Assembly (NCBI GenBank): GCA_030015575.1
Contig: CM057338.1
Location: 634,190,189-634,254,188 of the forward strand
DNA length: 64,000 nucleotides
From: Agapanthus africanus
Lineage: Eukaryota > Streptophyta > Magnoliopsida > Asparagales > Amaryllidaceae
Reading direction: 5' to 3'
Shown: positions 1 to 12,500 of the stretch, in pieces
Numbering within the stretch: the first letter of the stretch is position 1
Layout: the number at the start of each line of letters is the position of its first letter
The notes under the pieces: generated by a model
The model's database searches: none
The model's input: the letters and a program-made list of their open reading frames with translations, nothing else
What the model was told of the DNA's origin: nothing
Translations under genes and position numbers: made by a program

Positions 1-143
1 AGGGTGTTTGTAAGGGTTGAAGAGGAGGTGGAGGGAGTGGCTGCCATGGGAGAGGAAGGGGGAGGAAAGATGAAGAAAATGAGGAGGGAAAAGAAATGGC
101 CAAGTCAAAGGAAACCGCTCACCTCTCTGTCTCATGCCCATCC
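1..143. other. Left flank of element A1 (pre-insertion DNA)
   Basis: This purine-rich stretch ends with CATCC (139..143), the left copy of the A1 target-site duplication. The right copy is 53714..53718. Read on the minus strand it is a C/T-rich tract that loosely resembles the pyrimidine-rich part of the B-family LTR near 3590..3620, so it may belong to the same minus-strand B-like sequence as 53719..54762. An open frame here (4..309) runs into the LTR and has no recognisable domain, so I do not call a gene. Confidence 0.4.
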
Positions 144-2348
144 TGTTAGTTATATGTATGCCCTAGAGGCCATTACTTTACATGACATGTATATTGTAGT
201 GGATGCTGGGACATATATAGGTAGGACTTTCTTGTTCGACATGATAGTACACTATCTGGTTGCTCTTTATCTTAACATGTATACTGATTGTCTCTCTGTT
301 ACATGTTGATAAAGCCCTTAGGATATGTGCTCGACTTCCAGGACTATGATGCAGATCATACTAGTGGGGTCTGGATAGTCAGTGAGTACATCCTTCAATG
401 TTCCTAGTCGTCGGAATATCGAGACGGGGCATCGATATTCCAGAGTAGACTAGCGTATATCTTCTCGATCCATGTGATGGGCGATGGATGATCCCATATC
501 CATTGGTGTTTGACATCAGAGATGGTATGCGGGTGCTCAGTGGTGACTGGGTACACTGAACGGACTCGCCGAGAACTCCCAGATGGTATTATTCTTACGT
601 CAGATGGCAGTTCTCTGGTGACACTGGTACAGCTTAGTCTGTTGACCCAAGATCGTCATAGAGTCTTGTGTGTCTCCCACTGTGCTTTGATTTCCACCCT
701 ACCACGGCTCTACTGAGTCGTGCAAACAGGTGGTTTTTGGGTACAGTCCCGATTCACATGGAGGCAATGAGCGATAGCAGGGGATTCGTCTCTCCCGGTA
801 TTGGGGGTTGATGTTGCGCTATGCTCGACTGGCCATAACTGGAAATCCCTGGCCAGGGTTGCACTGATTTACTGGAAAGTGTTATCAGTAGTTTCATGCT
901 TTTTATGGACCTTACATCGGCATGACTTATCAAGCTACTGGGGTCTGACGTTTACCACACCTAGGCGAGATATGCGACATATCAGACGAACAGACCGGAC
1001 TGTGCGGTAAGTGTTACTGGTTGGATTCACAGGAGTGTGAGCGGTCTTGCTCGTTGATCTTCTGATCGCTCAATACACGGGTGGCCGTTACATTTAGCAG
1101 ACCGCTAGCGGCCTGTGGATGTTTGATATGATCATCACCTACTACCGGCGTATTGACGAGTCTTTAGAGTCTTACACAGAGCTTTCCTGGCTCAAACGAA
1201 ACGAAATAGGAGCGCATATGAGATATGCACGGGACCGAGAATAATACCAGTATGTGATACTAAATTCTATTCTCGCGATTTGTATCATCGGACGGTTATA
1301 TGAGATATAGCCGGGTTACCGAATCAAATGTTGATTCGATATATTGATACACTTGATATTAGTCGGTTATATGCGATATGACCGGATCAATAAATCAAGT
1401 ATTGATTTAATGATTTAATGTATAATTATATATTTGATATATTACTTTACATTAACTAGTATTTGTTCACTTAAGATTGTTTTTCTCACTTGATGTGCAC
1501 AAGTTGTATATATGATATATATTTGTGCACTAGTTTGTATCATGATTGATGATACATGCAAACTTGGGCGTGTGTATGATTTACACCATTGTTTAGGTTA
1601 ATGGTTAGGGTTTTATTTACTTTATATATTTTGTTTTGTTAAAACAAAATGGTCTTTTTCTTTCACTTTGCTAGAAGCTTCATGATACTTCAAGCAAGCA
1701 TCTTTGAAAAAGTCTACCATTTTGTTTTATCCTTTAATCTAACCATTACCTAAATCCTAGTTTACTCCCTACATGAGTTTACTCACCCATGGTTGATAAA
1801 TGATAAGTCTTCACTTGAATTTTCTTATACACATAATTCATTTTCTATTCTCTTCTTCTTCTTCTTCATGAAGAAGAAAGCTTGCTAGAAAATTCCAAGT
1901 GAAGAAATCAAGTGAGAAATCCAATTCTAAAGTGAACCCACTTCCTATTTCTTCATTCTCTACAACTTGCCATGTAGTAGAGTGTGTTATCTTCACAAGT
2001 TTCATGACCTAGTGAAGATGGAGCTTGAGTTTGAGTCGCCTCGACGTAGATCATCTTCGGCATCGAACTCAACGACCTAGCCCGCTCATTTCTTCGATGA
2101 AACCAACGCTACAGTTCGGGATACCGATGATCGCAGCGGAGGGACGTCAACACGGAGCTAAAGAAGTGGAGGACCGAATCTACAAAGGTTGTAATCCCTT
2201 TCACTTGTAGTTAAAGTAGTTAACTTGCATGTATTTTTCCTTACCTCTAGTAACGATCTTGCATTAGGGTTTCTCGGCACATGAAAAATTTGATTTTGGC
2301 ATGGTTGATGCCTTGTGGAACCTCATGAGTGTGCCTAGGAACCCTACA
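144..2348 (+). repeat. A1 5' LTR
   Basis: This 2,205-bp long terminal repeat begins TGTTAGTTATATG and ends CCCTACA. It matches 49977..53713 once the solo LTR is removed, with scattered substitutions by eye. A TATA-like stretch (TTTATATATTTTG) lies near 1621, beside a perfect 10-bp inverted repeat (1628..1650). The end of the LTR contains the intact AACAC site (2149..2153) that is occupied by the solo LTR in the 3' copy. A possible splice donor GT is at 2189. Confidence 0.95.
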
Positions 2349-2349
2349 G

Positions 2350-2361
2350 TGGTATCAGAGC
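2350..2361 (+). other. A1 primer-binding site (initiator Met tRNA)
   Basis: TGGTATCAGAGC starts two bases after the LTR end. It is the standard plant primer site complementary to the 3' end of initiator-methionine tRNA, used to prime minus-strand cDNA. Confidence 0.93.
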
Positions 2362-2547
2362 TTAGCTAGAGCTTTAGGCGAAGTGTAGACGAAGTTAGAA
2401 ACCCGATCGAACCCCGAAACCCCAATCGATACCCTTCTCTGTACAATTTTTGAAACAGTGGATTTTTGTGAATTAAAAATGCTCAGAAAATAGAGCAGGA
2501 AATTCTAAGACAAACTGGAGAAAATGACAACCTAGAGCTACAGTAGC

Positions 2548-2594
2548 GCCGCGGAACCGCGGCCTTACCCTACTTTTGGCGGCGGTTCCGCGGC
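2548..2594 (+). ncRNA. GC-rich palindromic stem after the primer site (A1)
   Basis: Arms GCCGCGGAACCGCGGCC and GGCGGCGGTTCCGCGGC flank a 13-nt loop, with a single mismatch. The same kind of stem lies at a similar distance past the primer site in C1, C2, D and A2. This position suits a retrotransposon RNA dimerisation or packaging signal, but that role is inference. Confidence 0.6.
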
Positions 2595-5109
2595 CGTATG
2601 TGATGATTAGGTGCTTCATTTTCTACAGTAATGCGCGTAGCAGTTTTCTCTGTTTTCTGGGAATTTTTAATTTATACTCAACAGTTGAGTTTTCTGGGTT
2701 GTTTTGGGGACTCGATATTTCGATCGGATTGTTTAACTTTGTTTTTGTATTTCCGGGTGTTTTAGAACATGTTAAAAAGTTCGACCGGATATAAATAACC
2801 CACTTTTTCCCTTGCCGGGAAATTTCCAAGTGTTGGATTTTTCCGTAATTTAAGAATGTTCTAAGTAGTGCAAGTAACGCGATGGACCCTCTAGAAGACA
2901 ACAAACCTTAACTCGATTATGTGACCGTCTTGAACTGCTCTTTGAACCTTAGGGTTTGGGGCAGTACTGTAACGTTTTGAAAATCGTTTTGGTGCAATTT
3001 CGGAAAATCGGTAAAATGAGGGGGTTTTCTGTAAAAATTCAAAATACAAATATCTTTACTTTAAAATTAAATATAAATATTCTAGCTATGTAATTGCTAG
3101 TATTTAGTGTTTATTGAGCCACTGGTGAGATTTCAAAATTTCTGAAATTTTTGTTTTCCGAAATTAATTATTTTAATATTATTTTAAGCCGTCACTAATA
3201 CATTTAATTAGGGAAAATTACAAACCGGAATGAGTTGAAACAAATTTTGTGCAACATAATACATTAAACAAAATTTTATCATGTAGTTTTTGAATTGAAA
3301 TGGGGTTGTTAACCGGTGTTAGAAAATATCGAAGAAAAAGGCTTTTTTCGGTGAAATGAGTGCAAATGGAGTGCGGTATAACTTTTATCTTTTTCTCAAA
3401 CAAAACCCACACTCTCTTTTTAATTCCTCACACATTTGTCCGGCCTTGGCAGCCCCCCTCTCTCTTGATGCTTCAAGTGGCTTCTAGATATTTGGTTTTA
3501 TGGAAAAATAAAAAGAAAATGAATTAAACTTGAAAAGACATAAAGCAAGAAATTATGAGTGAACTTTCCACACACCTCCATACCCTCACTCCCTCACTTT
3601 TCCCCTCTCATTTTCTGGCTGAAACCAGGTCCCCCCAATTCTACACAATTTCCACTTCAATTTTCTTCAAAAACCCTCTAAAATCCATCAAAAATCAACA
3701 TATTTTAGCACAAATTCATCACTAAACCCTATCCAATTTCCTTTGCTCCTATTTAGCTTGGATTTTGAAGGCAAGAGATCCATCTTGGAGGTTATGAAGC
3801 AAGGATGATCTCAAATTTTTATGGTATAAATTCTAAACCCATGTTAATTTGTGTTAATTATCGCAACCCGATCAATTAAAATGCTTAATTATGGTTTTGA
3901 TTCAATTTTTGAATTTCTAGAAAATGGTTATTAAATTATTATTAGGGTTTTGGTTCTTAGGTTGCGATCTAAAAATTGTAGATTAGCATATTAGAAAACG
4001 TTAAACTTAGTCTAGTAGTAAATTTGCTAGTTATTGCATTTAATTGTTTAATTAGGTTGTTTTTGTAAACTAGATTTATGAAAAATATATTATTAGTGAG
4101 ATAAAATTTCAATTAATGTTTATAACACTAGAGTGTGGTTTTAAAGAGAATTTTAAATTTCTGGTGGAATGAAAAACTCAATTTAGTTACTAGTTTTATT
4201 GATAATGGATAAATTATGATAAAAATTGTATTTTTGCTAACTAGTTTTTGGAAATTCATAAAAAAATGAGAGTAAAAATTTAAGTTAGAGTTTCATTATA
4301 TTATTATCATCATGAATTGTAGTTTAGTAAGTTAATCCATGTAAAATCATGTTTAGTGGTGGAATTGTGGTTTTTTTGCTTGTAAGATGTATAAAATTGA
4401 TAGAATTGCAAACCAGGAATCTATTTTTTATAAATATGAGTGTGAGAAAAATATGGTAATGGTTTCTATAATCTATTTAAGTTATTTAATGAGTTTTATG
4501 ACCATTAGTTTCATTTAAACGCCTAGTTTTGAAGTAAAACGGTAAATTGGCATTTTCGGGTTTTTCGAAAACGGACTGTTTGATCGGTTTTAGGGTTTCG
4601 ATGGATTTAATCATGTTTTATAATATAAGTAATGAGTTTTAAAACCATGAGTTATTTCTTGATGTTTATCTCGATCCATCGGAATTTGTACGCCGATATC
4701 GAGCCATATTTGGTTCTTTTTCGTGAACGGGACATAGGTTTTAACCTATGCTTGTTCCTTGCGTCGTTTTGACTTTTGTATGTGATTCAGTTTACGATAC
4801 TATATATATGTTTGCATATAGGTACCCCTCATGTAGATTGGGTCGATGAAGAAGATGATGGCGACACCGTCTTCGGCAGACAAGGACCAGGTGAGTAGAT
4901 GTATATCTACGGGGGAAAGTCGGGTGGATGGCGTTTAGCACCCCCGCACGTAGAATAGGAACGGTACTTATTAGCATTAGGAAGCCAGATGTGACCCTAG
5001 ATTCATAATAAGTAGGACCCTAGTAATGACCCTAGGTTGGACTAGACTGATTTAGGAAGACCATACCAGAGGATGAATACCTTGGAAGAGATTCGTATGT
5101 TTCAGGTAG

Positions 5110-5213
5110 ATACACACACACGCACACTGAAACTCGACGTGGTGTACACGTGTATGTGTATATATATATATATATAGGACTAGGTGTAGGTATATATATA
5201 TATATATATACAC
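5110..5213 (+). repeat. Dinucleotide microsatellites in B 5' LTR
   Basis: A CA run is followed by two TA runs separated by the spacer GGACTAGGTGTAGG. The same array in the 3' LTR (near 11678..11765) is shorter, so it has changed length since insertion. Confidence 0.85.
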
Positions 5214-6072
5214 ACAACACGTATATGTGATATAATGATGTGATATGATACACGGGAATGAAACAGTATAGCTGGGCTTGATGCCATGATTCTTGACTAT
5301 ACGGTTGTATTATGATGTTAGCGGATCATTAAAAAAATGATATAATGAATAGGTATATATAAATAATAAAGGGTGGTGATGATATAGAGGTACATGGGAC
5401 TCTAAAATAGCAGCCGAACCGTAACATGTGATTGATATTCTGATATGTTATATGTGTGACTTGATTACAACATCATTAAGATATAACTTGATTGCGATAT
5501 CATAAAGGTGTAATTTGATTTCGATATCTTATAGGCGATTTAATCACGACTTGACATATGTGACTTGATCAAGATATGATATATGTGGCAATGATATATG
5601 ATTGATGTATGCGATTACAGTATAGCACCTTGATCATGACATGTGTTGATGATGATATTATACCAATAATGAGACACCTAGGAGATACTTGACCCGTACC
5701 CCGATATTGGGATACCGTATGATGGATGTTACCGTACGAGGCATAGATATGATGATTGATCCGCACTCTTGTTTTGAGGAAACCGTACTACGTACGTGAC
5801 GCTATTGAGGCTGGATCGCCGACTATTAGAGATATGGACTCAGACTTTAGGTGTACCCTTATTTCTTATCGACTAGTTCTTAGGTTTAGTTCTTTAGGAG
5901 GTTAGATGGACACTAGTTAGGCTCGAGACATATAGTTGTAGTTGTATTTGTATATCAAATGAGTTGTTACTGCACATCTGACTTTACATTCATACTTTAA
6001 TCATAATGTTGCATGTTCTTACAAATGTTTCTTTAATCAGAATCAAACTCTTCCTGTTAGGACACTAGCACC

Positions 6073-6138
6073 ATTACCGATGATGCGCATATTCCACGCA
6101 CACTTATTTGCCGACTCACACACATCATCATCGGTAAT
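6073..6138 (+). repeat. Perfect 13-bp inverted repeat in B 5' LTR
   Basis: Arms ATTACCGATGATG (6073..6085) and CATCATCGGTAAT (6126..6138) are separated by 40 nt. They are kept unchanged in the 3' LTR (12628..12693). The role is unknown; it could be an RNA hairpin or a protein-binding palindrome. Confidence 0.7.
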
Positions 6139-7717
6139 TGCTATGTCACGTACACTTTAGATCATATTATCTTTTATTGATAGAATCAGCAAACAGCTAG
6201 ATCGGTATAATATTGTAATTACTCTCTGGTGTTAGTATAGACATGGCATTGATTAATTAGACATTTCATGCATTCATATTTCCATATTATCATGTAGTAT
6301 TATGGGCATATGCCGACACTTATCATATACTTACTCATGATTTTGGGATTCTGGTTTTCTATGAGATTTCTGGATTTTGGGGAAAACCGCAAGAATATAT
6401 AAAACTTCTCCCTCTCCTCCTCTCTTTTTAAAACATAAGGTGCGGTTTTCTCGTGATGTATGTGTCGGCCACAATGAGATTTCATGTTTTCTGTTGGATT
6501 TCGAGACCCGATTCGAGGAGTGGATGAACCGTATCGGCTACATGGTGGGCCCGGTATGGTACCCCGGGGCAAGAAGATCAAGTTGTAGACGATGTGCTTG
6601 GCAGGGGAAGGACTACCTACCAGTGATGTCTGGCGCAGCGGATATCCGGAGGATACCGACCGTTGTCGTAAGATTTGATGATATGGGCCGATCCGCACTG
6701 ACGGAGCCCGAGATATTGAGACTATGAGACATTGAGATTATGAGGTATTGAGATTTGAGATTTACGTATTTTGTGTCGATGCTTGACATGGATTTCCATG
6801 GATTTCATCGTTGATGTTTCAGATTTCTATACACTCTTTACCATGATAAAAGCTAAAGATCTTCTTTATACAAATACATCTAGATTTCAGGATTGATTAT
6901 TTTACAGTTATATTGCATGCATATTCATTCACATGACATATTATTACTCGAGGTACTGACATGAGCATGGAGTATCTGCATTTACACGTAGCTTATTATC
7001 CTGTCTTACTTGATGACTAGTAGTAGATTAGTATATTATTATGACCTAGGATAGCGTCGTGCATTCGATTTCTTTTCGTAGATATCTTCTACTCACGAGT
7101 TAGCAACTCACCCCCGTTGTGCCAAATTTTATTACAGATTGATGTACAGGGTTCCTTGGCAGATTACTGGCACATGATTTCTTTCCGGGTGATTTGCACG
7201 GTAGGTTGGTTCATCTGTATCTGGACCGCCGTTGTATTTTTATTATTTCATTTGGATCTAGAAAGTTCAATCAACCAAACTTGTATTATTTGATAGATTA
7301 CTGGACCATTTATTTATTTCGACCTTAGAGTCGCGTGTATTATTCTGATTTGGTGGATTTGTTTTCTTTTGAGTTTTAAGCCTCGCCCTTTGGCGTTGTA
7401 TATTATAGTGCTTGTTGTGGTTGTTTCCGCCTGTTGGCGTTGAGCTAGCTCCCGTTTGGGGATGCTTTTTATTGTTTATGTATATTGTACTTGTTGTACC
7501 CGTTTGGGGCCATTTTTTACAGAGGAGACTCTGCCGAAATTTTTGGGAAAATTTGCTGATACTTTTAAACTTGTTTTTCTTCATGTTTTCTTTTACTTCT
7601 TCTTCTTTTATATGGTTTAGATTTCTGGGCTTCGGTTTACTTAGGTTACGTTGCGCCTCTAGACGTTTCGTAATCTAAGTGCCGGTCACGTTCCGTACAT
7701 TCGGGTCGTGACAAAGT

Positions 7718-7729
7718 TGGTATCAGAGC
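7718..7729 (+). other. B primer-binding site
   Basis: TGGTATCAGAGC begins five bases after the LTR end, matching initiator Met tRNA as in many gypsy and copia elements. Confidence 0.9.
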
Positions 7730-8099
7730 GCTAGGTTTAACCTTGTATAAGTCTAGGTGACCCATGGTTGATGGAGTAGGCGACTTAGGTAAAGTAACGT
7801 ACCGTGGGTATGGTCCGCGGCATACTTACGATACGCTACTCTGCTTAAGGAGCCTTAGGATGTACATTTCTTTACACCGTATTTCATTCGTTCATTTGAT
7901 CTATCTTCGTCGATGTCGGAGGGTGGTTTCGGTTACTATGGTCGCACTGGCAGAGGGAGCTACGGCTCGAATGCGATAACCATTAGGGTATTGGTTATTC
8001 TTGAAGATTGAAGCATTGCTTAGCATGCGGATGAAGGGTATTCATATGCCATCCAGACGAAGTTAAAGGGTTCGAACGATTATCAGAAAACCATTTTTC

Positions 8100-8385
8100 C
8101 CAAGTTTAAAGTGTTCGGAAGAACATGCAGGTATTTCGATGGACCCTCTAGAAGAATGAAACCCTAACTCGACATAATGACCACGAGAACGCCCTTGAAC
8201 CTTAGGGTTTACGGCAGTTCCGTGGTGCCATTAGTGAGGCTTGGGTTTGCCCTTCTACGGCTGGATCATCGATGCTGGGGTATGTACAGGATATTTTTAA
8301 ACTGTACTTGAGTGTTGAGCTCTCGGGGAATTATGGGATTTTGATGGATCGATCGAAATGTTTAATGTAGTCCGGATATCAGGTG
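8100..8385 (+). repeat. Segment inside B resembling the copia A leader
   Basis: The stretch with GATGGACCCTCTAGAAGA, CTTGAACCTTAGGGTTT and CCCTTCTACGGCTGGA aligns in the same order with the A leader at 2880..2967, 14274..14316 and 24439..24560. It continues through TTTTTAAAC and AGTGTTGAG-type blocks. Similarity is clear but imperfect and the edges are approximate. It looks like sequence acquired by B from a copia leader, or a common ancestral block. A direct alignment would settle the borders. Confidence 0.7.
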
Positions 8386-8660
8386 AAGGGATCGACTATG
8401 TAGGAGACTCTAGACATGAGTGTTGCCATTGGTAGCGCAGTCAGCACACCTATGAAAAGACGAGTTCGAAGCAGTCGACATCAGAGGAAAGTGGCGCATA
8501 TTGACGATTGTGTTTACGATTGCGACTTGGTGATTTGAATTTCATATTTCCGTTGGTTGGATTTTGGTATTTGAGGATTTTGTTCTACGATCGGTATTTC
8601 TTGTGTACTTTCATTATATTTTATGCATGTTTCATATATCGGTTGTACTGATGTTGTTTA

Positions 8661-9057
8661 GTACATACCCAGTGCACTTGATTTGGTTTTAATACATTTT
8701 GTGATTTTGATTTGATTTTGTGCATATGGGTTACACATGATTTTGACATATGCTTCGACCTAGTTTCCATGCATTTTCGTACTATGATTTCGATTTTGAT
8801 ATTCGGTGTATGATTTCGTCACCATGTGCACCTGATTGAGATTCTTGCGTACACTTGGCGCGCTTGATGCGATTTTATGCACACCAGATGCACTAAATCG
8901 TGATTTTGTGCAGATTAGATGCACCTGATATTAGAGTCGTGCACGCTCGTTGCACTTGACAGATGTTTCTGGTGCACACCTGTTGCACTTAGTTTTGTTT
9001 TTGTGTGAATTCGTGGCATCTGTATTTGGTTTCGATTTCAGTGCGCACCGGACGCAC
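8661..9057 (+). repeat. Degenerate array of 17-nt hairpins in B interior
   Basis: Seven units with 5-base arms and a 7-base loop start at 8661, 8720, 8877, 8908, 8939, 8972 and 9041. Perfect ones read GTGCA-N7-TGCAC (8908, 8939, 8972). The one at 9041 reads GTGCG-N7-CGCAC, changed on both arms. Spacings are 59, 157, 31, 31, 33 and 69, near multiples of 31. Spacers are rich in GATTTTG. Units at 8661, 8720 and 8877 have one mismatch each. Confidence 0.7.
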
Positions 9058-9525
9058 ATGATATTTTTATGATGTGATTGGGATTGATTTCAGTTTGATC
9101 AGTATGTTTTTATAATCATTACTTTTGATTTGGTAACCAGGCGGGACGTGTATGTTAAATAAAAGATATATATATATATAGCTATTTTTTTAAAATAAAC
9201 GTCCGCTACTTATGCCGTGGCACGTGCATCGCACGGCGATTTTCAAGAGGGGTTTTGTATGCTTCTTTATTAAGATGTTTAGGCGATTTTACTACGATGC
9301 GCACTATATATATATAAGTTATAGTTTTGATATATATTATGTTGGTTTTCGTATTGGGTTTGATATTTTATCCTTACCATAACTCTGATGATTGCGTTAT
9401 GCTTGACGGAGTTGATTCTAGTTTTGTATTGATGATTTCGGAGCTCCGACGATTTGAGTGTTTTGCTAAATATTTTAGTATTTGGAGGGGGAGTTTTAAT
9501 TTAAATTCGGGGACCGAATTTGTTT

Positions 9526-9538
9526 AAGGGGGGAAGAT
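9526..9538 (+). other. B polypurine tract
   Basis: AAGGGGGGAAGAT lies immediately before the 3' LTR start TGTAACG and is the expected plus-strand primer. Confidence 0.9.
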
Positions 9539-12500
9539 TGTAACGTTTTGAAAATCGTTTTGGTGCAATTTCGGAAAATCGGTAAAATGAGGGGGTTTTC
9601 TGTAAAAAGTCAAAATACAAATATCTTTACTTTAAAATTAAATATAAATACTCTAGCTATGTAATTGCTAGTATTTGGTGTTTATTGAGCCACTGGTGAG
9701 ATTTCAAAATTTCTGAATTTTTTTTTCCGAAATTAATTATTTTAATATTATTTTAAGCCGTCACTAATACATTTAATTAGGGAAAATTACAAACCGGAAT
9801 GAGTTGAAACAAATTTTGTGCATCATAATACATTAAACAAAATTTTATCATGTAGTTTTTGAATTGAAATGGGGTTGTTAACCGGTGTTAGAAAATATCG
9901 AAGAAAAAGGCTTTTTCGGTGAAATGAGTGCAAATGGAGTGCGGTACAACTTTTATCTTTTTCTCAAACAAAACCAACACTCTCTTTTTAATTCTTCACA
10001 CATTTGGCCGGCCTTGGCAGCCCCCCTCTCTCTTGATGCTTCAAGTGGCTTCTAGATATTTGGTTTTATGGAAAAATTAAAAGAAAATGAATTAAACTTG
10101 AAAAGACATAAAGCAAGAAATTATGAGTGAACTTTCAACACACCTCCATACCCTCACTCCCTCACTTTTCCCCTCTCATTTTGTTGCTGAAACCAGGTCC
10201 CCCCAATTCTACACAATTTCCACTTCAATTTTCTTCCAAACCCTCCAAAATCCATCAAAAATCAACATATTTTAGCACAAATTCATCACTAAACCCTATC
10301 CAATTTCCTTTGCTCCTATTTAGCTTGGATTTCGAAGGCAAGAGATCCATCTTGGAGGTTATGAAGCAAGGATGATCTCAAATTTTTATGGTATAAATTC
10401 TAAACCCATGTTAATTTGTGTTAATTATTGCAATCCGATCAATTAAAATGCTTAATTATGGTTTTGATTCAAGTTTTGAATTTCTAGAAAATGGTTATTA
10501 AATTATTATTAGGGTTTTGGTTCTTAGGTTGTGATCTAAAAATTGTAGATTAGCATATTAGAAAATGTTAAACTTAGTCTAGTAGTAAATTTGCTAGTTA
10601 TTGCATTTAATTGTTTACTTAGGTTGTTTTTGTAAACTAGATTTATGAAAAATATATTTATTAGTGAGATAAAATTTCAATTAATGTTTATAACACTAGA
10701 GTGTGGTTTTAAAGAGAATTTTAAATTGTTGGTGGAATGAAAAACTCAATTTAGTTACTAGTTTTATTGATAATGGATAAATTATGATAAAAATTGTATT
10801 TTTGCTAACTAGTTTTTGAAAATTCTTAAAAAAATGAGAGTAAAAATTTAAGTTATAGTTTCATTATATTATTATCATCATGAATTGTAGTTTAGTAAGT
10901 TAATCCATGTAAAATCATGTTTAGTGGTGGAATTGTGGTTTTTTTGCTTGTAAGATGTATAAAATTGATAGAATTGCAAACCAGGAATCTATTTTTTATA
11001 CAAATGTGTGAGAAAAATATGGTAATGGTTTCTATAATCTATTTAGGTTATTTAATGAGTTTTATGACCATTAGTTTCATTTAAACGCCTAGTTTTGAAG
11101 TAAAACGGTAAATTGGCATTTTCGGGTTTTTCGAAAACGGACTGTTTGATGGGTTTTAGGGTTTCGATGGATTTAATCATGTTTTATAATATAAGTAATG
11201 AGTTTTAAAACTATGAGTTATTTCTTGATGTTTATCTCGATCCATCGGAGTTTGTACGCCGATATCGAGCCATATTTGGTTCTTTTGCATGAACGGGACA
11301 TAGATTTTAACCTATGCTTATTCCTTGCGTCGTTTTGACTTTTGTATGTGATTCAGTTTACGATACTATATATATGTTTGCGTATAGGTACCCCTCATGT
11401 GGACTGCGGTCGATGAAGAAGATGATGGCGATACCGTCTTCGGCAGACAAGGACCAAGTGAGTAGATGTATATCTACGGGGGAAAGTCGGGTGGATGGCG
11501 TTTAGCACCACCGCACGTAGAATAGGAACTGTACTTATTGACATTAGGAAGCCAGATGTGACCTAAGATTCTTAATAAGTAGGACCCTAGTAATGACCCT
11601 AGGTTGGACTAGACTGTTTTAGGAAGACCATACCAGAGGATGAATACCTTGGAAGAGATTCATAGGTTTCAGGTAGATACACACACACGCACACTGAAAC
11701 TCGACGAGGTGTATACGTGTATGTGTATATATATATATAGGACTAGGTGTAGGTATATATATATACACACAACACGTATATGTGATATAATGATGTGATA
11801 TGATACACGGGAATGAAACAGTATAGCTAGGCTTGATGCCGTGATTCTTGACTATACGGTCGTATTATGATGTTAGCGGATCATTACAAAAATGATATAA
11901 TGAATAGGTATATATAGATAATAAGGGGTGGTGATGATATAGAAGTACATGGGACTCTAAAATAGCACCCGAACCGTAACATGTGATTGATATTCTGATA
12001 TGTTATATGTGTGACTTGATTACAACATCATAAAGATGTAACTTGATTGCAATATCATAAAGGTGTAATTTGATTTCGATATCTTATAGGCGATTTAATC
12101 ATGACTTGACATATGTGACTTGATCAAGATATGATATATGTGGCAATGATATATGATTGATGTATGCGATTACAGTATAGCACCTTGATCATGACATGTG
12201 TTGATGATGATATTATACGAATAATGAGACACCTAGGAGATACTTGACCCGTAGCCCGATATTGGGATACCGTACGATGGATGTTACCGTACGAGGCATA
12301 GATATGATGATTGATCCGCACTCTTGTTTCGAGGAAACCGTACTACGTACGTGACGCTATTGAGGCTGGATCGCCGACTATTAGAGATATGTACTCAGAC
12401 TTTAGGTGTGCCCTTATTTCTTATCGACTAGTTCTTAGGTTTAGTTCTTTAGGAGGTTAGATGGACACTAGTTAGGCTCGAGACATATAGTTGTAGTTGT

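Larger units (their letters stand above)
2349..2967 (+). other. A1 leader, first piece
   Basis: This is non-coding leader between the primer site and the B insertion. It holds a GC-rich inverted repeat (arms 2548..2564 and 2578..2594). The last bases AGTAC (2963..2967) are the left target duplication of B. The leader resumes at 14274. The uninterrupted equivalent is on the minus strand in A2 at about 62660..63297. Confidence 0.85.
2968..7713 (+). repeat. B 5' LTR (4.7 kb)
   Basis: This is the left copy of the giant LTR, matching 9539..14268 along its whole length with scattered differences. It contains an A/T-rich first part, TA and CA microsatellites near 5120..5213, a 13-bp inverted repeat at 6073..6138 and the conserved tail TACATTCGGGTCGTGACA. 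Several open frames of 60 to 130 codons occur here and recur in the other LTR, but they lack recognisable domains and I treat them as chance. Confidence 0.93.
7714..9538 (+). other. B interior, non-coding
   Basis: The interior is 1,825 bp from the 5' LTR end to the polypurine tract. It has no frame long enough for Gag or Pol and no recognisable copia or gypsy motif. It contains a segment resembling the A leader (about 8100..8385), an array of short hairpins (8661..9057) and a short TA tract near 9166. An open frame of 66 codons at 9327..9527 has no recognisable domain. Confidence 0.85.

Noticed and set aside
4..309. 101-codon frame at the left edge
   Set aside because: It crosses the flank-LTR junction at 143/144, so it cannot be an old gene, and shows no recognisable domain.
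2350..2361. tRNA-like TGGTATCAGAGC at several places
   Set aside because: These are 12-base primer sites next to LTR ends. No cloverleaf surrounds them, so they are not tRNA genes.
5032..5253. Tyr/Ile-rich minus-strand frame
   Set aside because: It is a translation of the TA/CA microsatellite.
6300..6727. Overlapping frames on both strands of the B LTR, with counterparts near 12855..13344
   Set aside because: They recur only because the LTR is duplicated. The reading frame is not preserved between LTRs and no motif is visible.
8661..9057. Possible CRISPR-like spaced repeat
   Set aside because: This is plant nuclear DNA. Units are degenerate hairpins with related, not unique, spacers and no cas genes.
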